A stretch of 64,000 bases of DNA from JAHJQZ01 sp963667595. Its GTDB lineage: Bacteria; Pseudomonadota; Alphaproteobacteria; Rhizobiales; Devosiaceae. The position numbers were made by a program, and so were the translations under genes. The notes under the pieces are model-generated. The model did not search any database. It was given only the letters and a program-made list of their open reading frames with translations, and was not told the origin of the DNA. Shown here piece after piece: positions 18,301 through 26,214 of the stretch. The DNA lies in the NCBI GenBank assembly GCA_963667595.2, contig CAXXWD010000001.1:62001-126000 (forward strand), in the 5' to 3' direction. Numbering within the stretch: the first letter of the stretch is position 1; every line of letters begins with the position of its first letter.

Positions 18301-20796
18301 GGCCATGAGCGGGCGGGTCAGGCTGCGGGTGACGGTACGGCCATTGGAATCGATCAGCCGCAAAACCACCTGCGCATCGAGCGGACGCGTCGTTGCCTGC
18401 GGTTCGGGCAGAACCAATTCGGCGACGGCGTTACCGGCCTCGTCGGTGGTGCCGACGATCCCGAGCGGGATCTGGTCGATCTGGATGGTGTCGTCCTCCC
18501 GGCCGAAACTGTAGCCCGGATAGGCATCGAGCGTCGTGCGCGGCCTCAGGATGGCGTCGGCCTCGATATCGAGGCCAGGCGCCGTGGCGCCATAAAGGTA
18601 TTTCGCCTTGACCGTCACCGGCAGGGGCGTATCGGCCATGGCCGGCTCTTCGGGCGCGGAAATGTCGAAGGCCAGCCGTTCGGGTTCGAAATCCTCGACC
18701 AGATAGGAGATGTCGGCCAGAGGACTGGCCTTGGGATCGGCATAAAAACGCACGTGCCAGGACCCGCGCATGGCATTGGCCTGCAATGCCAGCTCGGCAA
18801 AATAGCTGCCGGCCCCTTCGTCTTTCAGCACCTTGCTCGTCGCTTCGACGCCATCTGGCCGTTCGGCCTTCATGGTGAGGTTGAGACCAGTCACGGCAAC
18901 GGCGCGGCTGTCGCGCAGCAGGGCGGTCAGATAGACCGTTTCGCCCGGCCGGTAGACCCCGCGTTCCGAGGTGGCGAAAAGATCGAGCGGACCCGCCGTC
19001 GGACGCCCCGTCACCCCGCGATCGGAAAGATCGAAAGCGGGCTTGGTGACATCGAGGAAGGCATAATCGCCCGTTTCGGTTTCGGCCACCAAGAGTTGCG
19101 GCGCCATGCCGCCGTCGCCGCGCATCAGGCCGGGGGCGAAATCGGCGCGCCCGGTTTCGTCGGAAACGGCTTCGCCGAGCACCTCGTTGTTGACCGCCAC
19201 CAACTTGAGCCTGACGCCGGCGACCGGATCGGTACTGGTCAGCGAGCGTACGAAGGCATGCACGCCGTCATTGCCCGTGACCACGGACAGGCCAAGATCG
19301 GTGACAATGAACCATTGCGTGGCCGTGTTCTGCCAGAACTCCTGGCTGCTGTCGGTCACCTTGGCGGTGATGACATAGGCGCCGGGCGCCATGTCGGTCA
19401 GGATGTCGGCGACGGGAATGGCCGTCACACCCATCTCGTTGAGCGGCGCGGCTGAAAGATCGACCGTGCCCTTGAAGGTGAGCTGGCCGGTCCTATTGGC
19501 GATATCCTCGGCCGAATAGCCGTCGAGCGTTGCGCGGAAAACGCCATCGCGCACGGCCGCGGCAATGGCGCGGTCGCCGATGCGATAGATGGCGATATCG
19601 GCGCTTTGGGCATTGACCGAGGTGATCGGCAGACCGCCGCCGAGCCCTGCGGGCATGACATAGGCGGTGTTGGCAAACCCGACGAAGGGCGACCGATCGG
19701 GCACATAGACGTCGAGGTCGACATTGGACCTCAGCTTTTCGCCGGACGCCGACGGCAGGCCGGCTCTCAGGGTGATGTGGTAGCGGGCGCCATGGGCAAC
19801 GCCTTCGAGACAAAGCGCGTTGTCGTTGCGTTCGACCGCGAGGCGCGGATTGCCCCTGACCGACACATAGCTGGCCAGATCGACGCTGCCGGCGGGTAGC
19901 GCCTCGGAAAAGACGGCGCAGATGCGCGGTTCGGCAGCTTCGGCGTCGACCTCATGGGAGGTAACGCGGAACCCGTGCCGGGCGATGAGGTCCTCCAGCC
20001 ACGCTTCGAGCCTGGCGTTCTCGACAAGTCTCAGACTGTCGCGAACGGTGACAATCGCCTCCCGCCACATCTTGCGGCCATCCAGACCGCGCCCGAGCAG
20101 CGCCAGCGCCGAGGACCGCAGTTCGATGCGCTCGGCGCGCAGGAAGGCATTGAGCGCCGCATAGGTCAGATCGCTTGCGACATTGTAGTCGCCCTGGCCA
20201 TCCGATTTAACGGTGGTGTTGTAGACGGAAAGGGTGACACCGGCCAGTTTCAGCCAGACCATGGGGTCGTTGCCCATGATCCCGAGAGCCTGACGGTAAT
20301 AGACGCGCGCACCGGCGGCGTTGCCTCCGGACCGGGCGGCATCGGCTTCGCTCACCAGATCCTTGTAGCTCAGGCCTTCCGGCGCCGGATCGCTGGCCGC
20401 AAGCCCTGCCGCAAAGGCGCGGGCGCCCTCGATCAGTCCCATGGCGGGAAAGCCAAGCTCGCGTTCGCGGGTAATGGCGATATCTTCCGGCGAGGGCGTC
20501 TGGACGATCCGTCCGGACGTGGTTCCCTTGAATGGTACCAGTTCGGCCGCCTTCCCCTTGAGAAAGCACCATTTCGCCTTTTCGTTATAGGTAAAGGCCC
20601 GGCAGGAGGCATCGCCGATGCAGTCCCTCCGGCACTGGCTGAGCGAAACGCCCTTGACGACAGCATAATCGAAACCGGGCAGATCGCTGTCCGGCAGCGG
20701 CGTGACACTGCGCTCCGCAGCATTCGCAACCCCCGCGAAAAGACCGAGGAAAAAGGCGGTGACAAGCCAAGTCGAAATTAGAGTGCGCCAGCGCAT
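15304..20796 (-). CDS. Bacterial alpha-2-macroglobulin with N-terminal PAN/Apple-like domain
   Basis: About 1,830 residues. A signal peptide (TWLVTAFFLGLFAGVANA) leads into a cysteine-rich segment of about 60 residues containing GFDYAVVKGVSLSQC, CRAFTYNEKAKWC and related spacing, which looks like a PAN/Apple fold. The MG-type beta domains follow. The thioester motif is intact: Cys1380 in PYGCAEQ, before the alpha/alpha-barrel TED region. Such proteins are believed to trap attacking proteases in the periplasm by covalent bonding. I used the ATG at 20796, preceded by GGGAGGGCAGG; an in-frame start 15 codons upstream would displace the signal peptide. It is transcribed towards pbpC and likely forms an operon with it. 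There is no obvious lipobox, so it may be soluble rather than membrane-tethered. Confidence 0.92.
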   Translation of the reverse strand: MRWRTLISTWLVTAFFLGLFAGVANAAERSVTPLPDSDLPGFDYAVVKGVSLSQCRRDCIGDASCRAFTYNEKAKWCFLKGKAAELVPFKGTTSGRIVQTPSPEDIAITRERELGFPAMGLIEGARAFAAGLAASDPAPEGLSYKDLVSEADAARSGGNAAGARVYYRQALGIMGNDPMVWLKLAGVTLSVYNTTVKSDGQGDYNVASDLTYAALNAFLRAERIELRSSALALLGRGLDGRKMWREAIVTVRDSLRLVENARLEAWLEDLIARHGFRVTSHEVDAEAAEPRICAVFSEALPAGSVDLASYVSVRGNPRLAVERNDNALCLEGVAHGARYHITLRAGLPSASGEKLRSNVDLDVYVPDRSPFVGFANTAYVMPAGLGGGLPITSVNAQSADIAIYRIGDRAIAAAVRDGVFRATLDGYSAEDIANRTGQLTFKGTVDLSAAPLNEMGVTAIPVADILTDMAPGAYVITAKVTDSSQEFWQNTATQWFIVTDLGLSVVTGNDGVHAFVRSLTSTDPVAGVRLKLVAVNNEVLGEAVSDETGRADFAPGLMRGDGGMAPQLLVAETETGDYAFLDVTKPAFDLSDRGVTGRPTAGPLDLFATSERGVYRPGETVYLTALLRDSRAVAVTGLNLTMKAERPDGVEATSKVLKDEGAGSYFAELALQANAMRGSWHVRFYADPKASPLADISYLVEDFEPERLAFDISAPEEPAMADTPLPVTVKAKYLYGATAPGLDIEADAILRPRTTLDAYPGYSFGREDDTIQIDQIPLGIVGTTDEAGNAVAELVLPEPQATTRPLDAQVVLRLIDSNGRTVTRSLTRPLMADTDRIGIMPAFKGKDLGEGSEAGFDIISVAPDGTLRSGASLDWTLSRITTTYQWYREDGTWKWEAITSTTKVANGSVETKSDGPVRVSAPVKWGRYLFEINRTGEKPTSSSYSFYAGYYYAEAGSDTPDTLDVALDKPAYALGETATLRLEPQFAGTALVLVVDDRIIDMKAVDVPAEGISVELPVTEDWGPGAYVTALLYRPADAAEKRMPARAVGLAFADVEPGARLIDVGLDVPEESLPRQAFTAKIDIGKDHAGETAYVAVAAVDLGILNLTGFKPPDPDGWFYGQRQLGVAIRDLYGQLIDPMQGLIGAVRSGGDGMLGQNGAPPPTTVLVAQHSGIVEIGEDGTASVIFDMPDFNGTVRVMAMAWTDKAVGHASKDVVVHDPVVVTLSPPRFLRVGDSARLLVEIANVSGAAGDYQVELATKDGLASDDDMRVADIALGGRASFDFTLIGTAIGDHDFRVLVTDPNGNALVKSLTLGVRATSQQMTTRSTLPIEPGATLDLDAGYLAGFLPGTGVMTVAVGPLARLNVPELLLALDRYPYGCAEQVTSRALPLLYLNEVAGMVGLGSDAALKTKVENAIADLLSKQTSTGGFGLWGPFSYTELWLDAYVTDFLLRAQAAGYDIPDTSLEMALDNLSNQVSYASDFTEGGEDLAYALYDLARAGRAAIGDLRYYLEARLDRFGSPLSKAQIGAALALYGERTRAATGFAAAIADLAVSDDDTRYRSDYGSRLRDLAGVLALASEFKPTGVDLAKLARQLAGLRDAARYTSTQEDAWTLVAAAGLGRDTASGTVAINGETLDSPVYRRFLAEDLVAEPLAITNNGNKATEATVSVTGLPSEPPPATNAGFTISRSIYRLDGTPVPGLDTASQNDRFVMVLTMRATALGSGQYVVTDPLPAGFEIENPDLSAASGVGDLSWLNVDTPLHVESRTDEYVAAFRYSELTPDFSTAYMLRAVTPGSFTEPGAVVEDMYRPNLRANTAAEEVIIPSAGG

Positions 20797-21171
20797 CCTG
20801 CCCTCCCATGCATCTGCCCAATGCCACGTGCTGCAGGCCAACAGGACTTTGTGGCCAATTCAGGTTTTACTCGAACCAGATCACAAAAAAAACACGGCGC
20901 CCAAGCGCGACTACCCAGGCTCCACACGTATTGGTCGATGACGCGCCGGCCAGACGGAATGGGTTTCTCACGATCGGCAACGGTATCGCTGCCGCAAGAC
21001 CTGTGTCTCGATCCTGAACGGATCGGCTTTTCCACCCAGTCCGGCCTTGCCTCGTGACGGAATGAATGGCAGAACCGGCACGGGAAATTTCCTCGGCCCT
21101 GAGGCCCGCCCGAGATGCGGCTTTCCCGGTGGATTGCGACCATCTGCCCATTTACCGCGCAGGCGTTTTCA
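20797..21171. other. Divergent intergenic region without a recognisable gene
   Basis: This 375-base stretch separates the alpha-2-macroglobulin gene (leftward) from the nucleobase operon (rightward). I see no convincing open frame, RNA gene or repeat in it. The rightward promoter begins at its right end. The leftward promoter must lie within it, but I could not identify one. Confidence 0.5.
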
Positions 21172-21200
21172 TTGACAGTTTCTTGGGCAAAACCTATGGT
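21172..21200 (+). promoter_or_regulatory. Sigma-70-like promoter of the nucleobase transport/degradation operon
   Basis: A perfect -35 hexamer TTGACA (21172-21177), a 17-base spacer and a -10 TATGGT (21195-21200). A start site near 21207 would lie inside the adjoining palindrome and give a leader of about 30 bases. Confidence 0.65.
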
Positions 21201-21218
21201 TTTGACCGATTGGTCAAA
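21201..21218 (+). promoter_or_regulatory. RutR-like operator palindrome
   Basis: TTTGACCGATTGGTCAAA has perfect seven-base arms around four bases. The recalled consensus for RutR, the TetR-family pyrimidine regulator, is TTGACCANNTGGTCAA. This site differs from it at one position. It overlaps the predicted transcription start, immediately downstream of the -10, which suits repression. Confidence 0.6.
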
Positions 21219-21235
21219 TTCTGGATGCAAAACAC

Positions 21236-22228
21236 ATGGCACACTCTCTTCGCCTCTCCCGTCGCGCGGTTCTCGCCTCTGGCCTGGCCGTCGGCGCGAG
21301 CACGCTCATTCCTTCGGTGCGTGCGGCAGGTCCGCTCAAGGTCGCGGGAATTCACGCGTCCCCGGTTGAAAATGCCTGGAACTCCGTGCTGCACAAGGCG
21401 TTGCAGGATGCCGCGGCGGAAGGTGTGATCGATTACGTCTTCTCCGAAGGCGTTTCGGGCACCGACTATCCGCGTGCCATGCGCGAATATGCCGAACAGG
21501 GCATCCCGCTGATCATTGGCGAAACCTACGCGGTGGAAAAGCAGGGCCGCCAGGTGGCGCCCGATTATCCGGACACGGCCTTCGTCATGGGGTCGAGCGG
21601 CCAGGCCTCGGGCGACAATTTCGGCGTCTACGGCACCTGGAACCATGACGGCGCCTATCTGGCGGGCATGCTGGCCGGCAAGATGACCAAGACGAACGTC
21701 GTCGGTTCGGTCGGCGCCATGCCGATCCCCGAAGTCAACATGCTGATCAATGCCTTCGCCGCCGGCGTCAAGGCGGTCAATCCGGACTGCAAGCACCTCG
21801 TCGCCTTCATCGGCACCTTCTTCGATCCGCCCAAGGCGCGCGAAGCGGGTCTGGCCGAGATCGATGCCGGTGCCGACATTCTGTTCGGTGAGCGCATCGG
21901 CACGGCCGACGCCGCCAAGGAACGCGGCGTCAAGGCCGTCGGTTCGCTGATCGATTACACGCCGCGCTATCCCGATACCGTGTTCGCCAATGCCCTGTGG
22001 GGCTTCAGGCCCATTCTCGATGCGGCCATCGCCGATGTCATTGCCGGCAATCCGGTCGGCAGGGACTACACCAAATATGGCATGATGGTCGATGGCGGCT
22101 CCGATATCTCCTATGTCAAGGGCGTAGCCCCGGCCGATGCCGAAGAGGCGATGGAGAAGGTCCGGGCCGAGATCAAGGCCGGCGCCTTCGAAGTCCCGCG
22201 CGACATGGGCGAGCCCGCCAGCGCGTAA
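21236..22228 (+). CDS. BMP-family (nucleoside/nucleobase) ABC transporter substrate-binding protein
   Basis: 330 residues. The N-terminus LSRRAVLASGLAVG followed by an alanine-rich stretch is a twin-arginine-type signal. The mature protein has features of the BMP/Med basic membrane protein family: VENAWNSVLHKALQDAA near the start, the SSGQASGDNFGVY segment, and the KARE-GLAEIDAGADILF region before the second lobe. Members bind purine or pyrimidine nucleosides and bases, so this should be the periplasmic receptor for the permeases encoded at 25165-27155. An amidase gene separates it from the ATPase gene, an unusual order. It is the first gene after the palindrome-controlled promoter. The ribosome site is weak. 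Confidence 0.88.
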   Translation: MAHSLRLSRRAVLASGLAVGASTLIPSVRAAGPLKVAGIHASPVENAWNSVLHKALQDAAAEGVIDYVFSEGVSGTDYPRAMREYAEQGIPLIIGETYAVEKQGRQVAPDYPDTAFVMGSSGQASGDNFGVYGTWNHDGAYLAGMLAGKMTKTNVVGSVGAMPIPEVNMLINAFAAGVKAVNPDCKHLVAFIGTFFDPPKAREAGLAEIDAGADILFGERIGTADAAKERGVKAVGSLIDYTPRYPDTVFANALWGFRPILDAAIADVIAGNPVGRDYTKYGMMVDGGSDISYVKGVAPADAEEAMEKVRAEIKAGAFEVPRDMGEPASA

Positions 22229-22237
22229 AGAAGAAAA

Positions 22238-23647
22238 ATGTCATTCGATGCCACAGCCCTCGCCGAAGCCATCGGCGAGGGCAGGTTTTCCGCGACCGAG
22301 GCCATGAAGGCCTCACTTGCCGCTTCCAGGGACAGGGCCGATCTCGGCGCGGTCTGTGAGACCGATCCGCAAAAAGGGCTTGCTGCCGCCGGCTTTTTCG
22401 ACGCTCTCGACAGAAACGATCCGCGCCGCATCGCGGCAGTCTTCGGCGGCGTGCCCTCGCTCGCCAAGGATCTGGGCGGACCGTTTCGCGGCTTTCCGCC
22501 CCGCTCGGGCTCCAATGTGGCGATAAACAGAAACGAGGCGGCCGATTCCGATCTCGCGATGCGGTTCCGCGCCGCCGGGCTTTGTTTCTTCGGGCTGACG
22601 ACCAGTCCCGAATTCGGCCTGTCGCTGGCGGCGGAACCCGCCGGACAACCGCCCTGCCGCAATCCGCTCGATCCCACCCTCAGCCCCGGCGGCTCTTCCG
22701 GAGGCGCCGCCGCCGCCGTTGCCGCCGGTATCGTCGCCATCGCCCATGCCACCGACGCGGGCGGCTCGATCCGCGTTCCGGCCGCCGCCTGCGGTCTTGT
22801 CGGCCTCAAACCGGGCCGGGGCACCATGCCGGCCGGGCCGGGCTACGGAAATTATCTCGGCGGTATCGCCAGTGAACTGGCCGTGACGCGCTCGGTTCGC
22901 GATGCCAGCCGTCTGCTCGATGCCGCATCGGGACAGACAAAAGGCCCCTTCCCACCCTCAGCCATGAGGGGAAAACCTGTTCATCACTTGCGTCTTGGGG
23001 TGCTCACGGACACCGGCACCCGCTACCCTACCGACCCGGAACGGATTGCGGCGGTCGAAAATGCGGCGCGGGTCCTGAACAGGGCTGGCCACAGCGTCGT
23101 CCAGGTCGACTGGCGGGATATGGAAGCGCCGGCCCTCAGCAGTGCAAAAGCCTTTGCCGCCATCGCGGCGGTGAATCTGGCGACCTTTTTCGATGAGTTC
23201 GGGCTCGATGCATCTCAAGCAGAACCGATGACCCAGGCGGTGATAGAACGCGGCAAAACGATGAGCGGAACGGCCGCCTGGCAGCTCGTCAATGCCTCTG
23301 CCTATATTGCCCGCGATACATGGGCCCTGTTCGACGACATCGACTGCCTGTTGACCCCGATGCTCGCCACCGCGCCCAAGCCGATCGGCAGTTTCCCGAC
23401 CGATCATCGCGATGTCGATGCCCATTTCGACCGCATGACCGCCTTTGCCCCTCTGGCGCCACTCGCCAATATCTCGGGCTTTCCCGCTTTGACACTGCCT
23501 TTCGGATCAGATGCGTCCGGCCTGCCCCTGCCCGTCCAGCTCATGGCGCCGATGGGCGGCGAGCCCCTGCTTCTGGCGCTGGCCGAAACGCTCGAAAAAG
23601 AGGACCGCTGGCAGCACAGGTTCCCGATCGCCGGGCTGGAGGCATGA
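22238..23647 (+). CDS. Amidase-signature family hydrolase
   Basis: 469 residues of the amidase-signature family, which hydrolyse amides or ureido compounds. The Ser-cisSer-Lys triad is present: Lys77 in SLAKD, Ser153 in GGSSGG and nucleophile Ser177 in DAGGSIRVPA. The 24-residue spacing between the two serines is the family standard. There is no signal peptide, so it is cytoplasmic. It begins nine bases after the binding-protein gene and ends four bases before the ATPase gene, so it is embedded in a transporter operon. It probably processes a product of the imported compound. Plausible substrates are ureido or carbamoyl intermediates of pyrimidine, purine or hydantoin breakdown; the sequence alone does not say which. 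Confidence 0.9.
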   Translation: MSFDATALAEAIGEGRFSATEAMKASLAASRDRADLGAVCETDPQKGLAAAGFFDALDRNDPRRIAAVFGGVPSLAKDLGGPFRGFPPRSGSNVAINRNEAADSDLAMRFRAAGLCFFGLTTSPEFGLSLAAEPAGQPPCRNPLDPTLSPGGSSGGAAAAVAAGIVAIAHATDAGGSIRVPAAACGLVGLKPGRGTMPAGPGYGNYLGGIASELAVTRSVRDASRLLDAASGQTKGPFPPSAMRGKPVHHLRLGVLTDTGTRYPTDPERIAAVENAARVLNRAGHSVVQVDWRDMEAPALSSAKAFAAIAAVNLATFFDEFGLDASQAEPMTQAVIERGKTMSGTAAWQLVNASAYIARDTWALFDDIDCLLTPMLATAPKPIGSFPTDHRDVDAHFDRMTAFAPLAPLANISGFPALTLPFGSDASGLPLPVQLMAPMGGEPLLLALAETLEKEDRWQHRFPIAGLEA

Positions 23648-23651
23648 ACCG

Positions 23652-25175
23652 ATGAGCAAGCGGGTTCTCGAGATTTCCGGGGTGTCCAAGCGGTTCGGCG
23701 ACACCCTGGCCAATGACAACATCTCGCTGAGCCTTGATGAAGGCAAAATCATTGCGCTTTTGGGCGAGAACGGCGCCGGCAAGACAACCCTCATGAACAT
23801 CCTGTTCGGCCATTACGTCCCCGATGAGGGGTCCGTTTCGGTCATGGGCCATCACCTGCCGCCGGGCAAGCCGCGCGACGCCATCGCCGCCGGCATCGGC
23901 ATGGTGCACCAGCATTTCGCGCTGGCGGCCAATCTGACGGTCCTCGAAAACGTCATGACCGGCTCGGAAAGCCTTTGGCGGCCTGTCTCGAACACCATCG
24001 CCGCCCGCAAGAAACTGATGGAATTGTCCGAACGGTTCGGCCTCAAGGTCGATCCGGAAGCCCGTCTGGGCGATCTGTCGGTCGGCGAAAAGCAGCGGGT
24101 GGAAATCCTCAAGGCGCTCTACAACGACGCAAAAATCCTCGTTCTCGACGAACCGACCGCCGTTCTGACCAATCTCGAAGCGGAAAAGCTGTTCTCGACG
24201 CTCAAGGACATGGCGCGTCAGGGCCTGTCGCTGATCTTCATTTCCCACAAGCTCGACGAAGTCATGGCCACCGCCGACCGCATCCTCGTGCTGCGCGGCG
24301 GCAGGTCGGTCGCCGAACGCCGCGCCGGTGAAACCTCCAAGGCCGAACTGGCGGAGCTGATGGTCGGCCGCGCCGTCAACCGGCCGGTTCGCGACGTGGT
24401 GGAGCATGGCAAGGTGGTTCTGGAAGCCATCGGCGTCACCGTTCGCATCGACGGGGTCGACCGGCTGAAATCAGTCAATTTCCGCCTGCGCGCCGGCGAG
24501 GTGCTCGGCATTATCGGCGTTTCCGGCAACGGCCAGACCGTGCTCGCCAAGGTGATCAGCGGCCTGATCAACCCCAGTGAAGGCGACCTTTTGATCTATG
24601 GCGTGGACGTCGGCTCGCTTGACGTGGCCGACGTCGTCAAATCGGGTATCGGACGCATCCCCGAGGACCGGACCGGAGAAGGCTCCATCGGCGAGATGAC
24701 CATCTGGGAAAACGCCATTCTCGAACGCCTGCCGGACTATGCCAAGAACGGGCTCATCGACCGCAAGGCCGGCATCGCCTTTGCCAAAAGGATCATCGAA
24801 GCCTTCGATGTCCGCGGCGGCACGCCGAACTCGCGGTTTCGGCTTTTGTCGGGCGGCAACATGCAAAAGCTCATTGTCGGGCGCAACCTCATTGAAAATC
24901 CGAAGATCCTTCTGGCGGCCCAGCCGGCACGGGGCCTGGACGAAGGCGCCGTTGCCGCCATCCACGAACGCATTCTCGATGCGCGCCGGCACGGCACCGC
25001 CATCTTGCTGATCTCGGAGGATCTCGACGAGGTCATGGAACTCTCCGATCGCATCCAGGCCATCGTCGGCGGCAAGCTGTCGCCGCCGGTCGATGCGGAC
25101 CATGCCGATGCGCGCCTGCTCGGGCTGATGATGGCCGGCGAATGGACGCATGAGGAGACCGCCCATGCGGTTTGA
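23652..25175 (+). CDS. Tandem-domain ABC ATPase of the BMP/nucleoside importer
   Basis: 507 residues with two ATPase domains fused. Domain 1 has a normal Walker A GENGAGKT (38-45) and the signature LSVGEKQRV. Domain 2 is degenerate in the way usual for this class: its Walker A reads GVSGNGQT (289-296) without the lysine, and the catalytic glutamate after Walker B is replaced by Gln424 (AAQPARGLD), while its signature LSGGNMQ is intact. Only one hydrolysis site is therefore expected. The ATG at 23652 follows the amidase stop directly; the frame is open further upstream, but only as an overlap of the amidase gene. It overlaps the next gene, in keeping with a nucleoside importer operon. Confidence 0.92.
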   Translation: MSKRVLEISGVSKRFGDTLANDNISLSLDEGKIIALLGENGAGKTTLMNILFGHYVPDEGSVSVMGHHLPPGKPRDAIAAGIGMVHQHFALAANLTVLENVMTGSESLWRPVSNTIAARKKLMELSERFGLKVDPEARLGDLSVGEKQRVEILKALYNDAKILVLDEPTAVLTNLEAEKLFSTLKDMARQGLSLIFISHKLDEVMATADRILVLRGGRSVAERRAGETSKAELAELMVGRAVNRPVRDVVEHGKVVLEAIGVTVRIDGVDRLKSVNFRLRAGEVLGIIGVSGNGQTVLAKVISGLINPSEGDLLIYGVDVGSLDVADVVKSGIGRIPEDRTGEGSIGEMTIWENAILERLPDYAKNGLIDRKAGIAFAKRIIEAFDVRGGTPNSRFRLLSGGNMQKLIVGRNLIENPKILLAAQPARGLDEGAVAAIHERILDARRHGTAILLISEDLDEVMELSDRIQAIVGGKLSPPVDADHADARLLGLMMAGEWTHEETAHAV

Positions 25176-26214
25176 GCGACGCGAACACCGGTCTCTGGCG
25201 CTGGTCGTCACAACCCCCATCATCGCCGTTATCGTGGCGCTGGCCATTGCCGGCGTGCTCATCGCGCTGGCCGGCGCGCCGGTTTTCGAAGCCTATGGCC
25301 AGTTGATCAAGGGCGCCTTCGGCTCGCGCCTGGCCACCACCGAAACGCTGACCCGCGCCGTGCCGCTGATTTTGACCGGCATGGCCGCCGCCGTCGCGTT
25401 CCGGGCGCAGGTGTGGAACATCGGCGGCGAGGGCCAGTTCTATCTGGGCGCCATCGCCGTGGCCGCCGCCAGTTCGCATCTGTTCGGCGAGATGCCGGGC
25501 ATCGTCCAGATCCCGCTCCTTTTGGCCGTCGGCGCCCTGGCCGGCGCCATCTTCCTTTTGATCCCGCTCTGGCTGCGCTTGCGGTTTTCGGTCGATGAGG
25601 TTGTCACCACCTTGTTGCTCAACTTCGTCGCAGTCCTCATCGTTTCGATGCTGATCGACACGGTCTTGAAGGACCCGCTCGGCTTCGGCTGGCCGCAATC
25701 GGAAGCCGTGGCCGATCAGGCCATGCTGCCGCTGCTTTTGTCGCGGTCGCGCCTTCATATCGGCTTGCTCATCGCCATCGTTTTGGCGCTCATCGTCGCC
25801 TTCGTCGAGGCGCGTACCGTGTTCGGCATGCAGTCGCGCGCCGCCGGCCTGAGCCCGGCCGCCGCCAAGTTCGCCGGCATTCCCTTCACCAGGACGCTGG
25901 TCATCGTCGCCATCATCTCGGGCGGCTTCGCAGGACTGGCCGGCGCCATCGAAGTCATGGGCGTCAAGGGCTATGTCACCACGGATCTGTCGCCGGGCTT
26001 CGGCTATTCCGGCATCGTCGTCGCCATGCTGGCCAATCTCAACCCCATCGGCGTCATCTTCGCCGCCCTGTTCATCGCCACCATGTTCGTCGGGGCCGAC
26101 GGCATGAGCCGTGCCATGGAAATCCCGACCTATATCGCCGACGTCATCGTGTCGCTGTCGCTTTTGTCCATGCTGGTGGCGCTGTTCTTCGCCCAATACA
26201 GGATCCGCAAATGA
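25165..26214 (+). CDS. Nucleoside-type ABC transporter permease, first subunit
   Basis: About 349 residues with eight to ten membrane helices. Features of the BMP-importer permease family are AFRAQVWNIGGEGQFYLGA near residue 78 and the conserved LRFSVDEVVTTLLLNF segment. The loop SRAAGLSPAAAKFAGIPF probably contacts the ATPase. I used the ATG at 25165, which overlaps the end of the ATPase gene and follows GAGGAG at good distance; an ATG five codons earlier is possible. It ends four bases into the next permease gene, and the two should form the heterodimeric channel. Confidence 0.92.
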   Translation: MRFERREHRSLALVVTTPIIAVIVALAIAGVLIALAGAPVFEAYGQLIKGAFGSRLATTETLTRAVPLILTGMAAAVAFRAQVWNIGGEGQFYLGAIAVAAASSHLFGEMPGIVQIPLLLAVGALAGAIFLLIPLWLRLRFSVDEVVTTLLLNFVAVLIVSMLIDTVLKDPLGFGWPQSEAVADQAMLPLLLSRSRLHIGLLIAIVLALIVAFVEARTVFGMQSRAAGLSPAAAKFAGIPFTRTLVIVAIISGGFAGLAGAIEVMGVKGYVTTDLSPGFGYSGIVVAMLANLNPIGVIFAALFIATMFVGADGMSRAMEIPTYIADVIVSLSLLSMLVALFFAQYRIRK

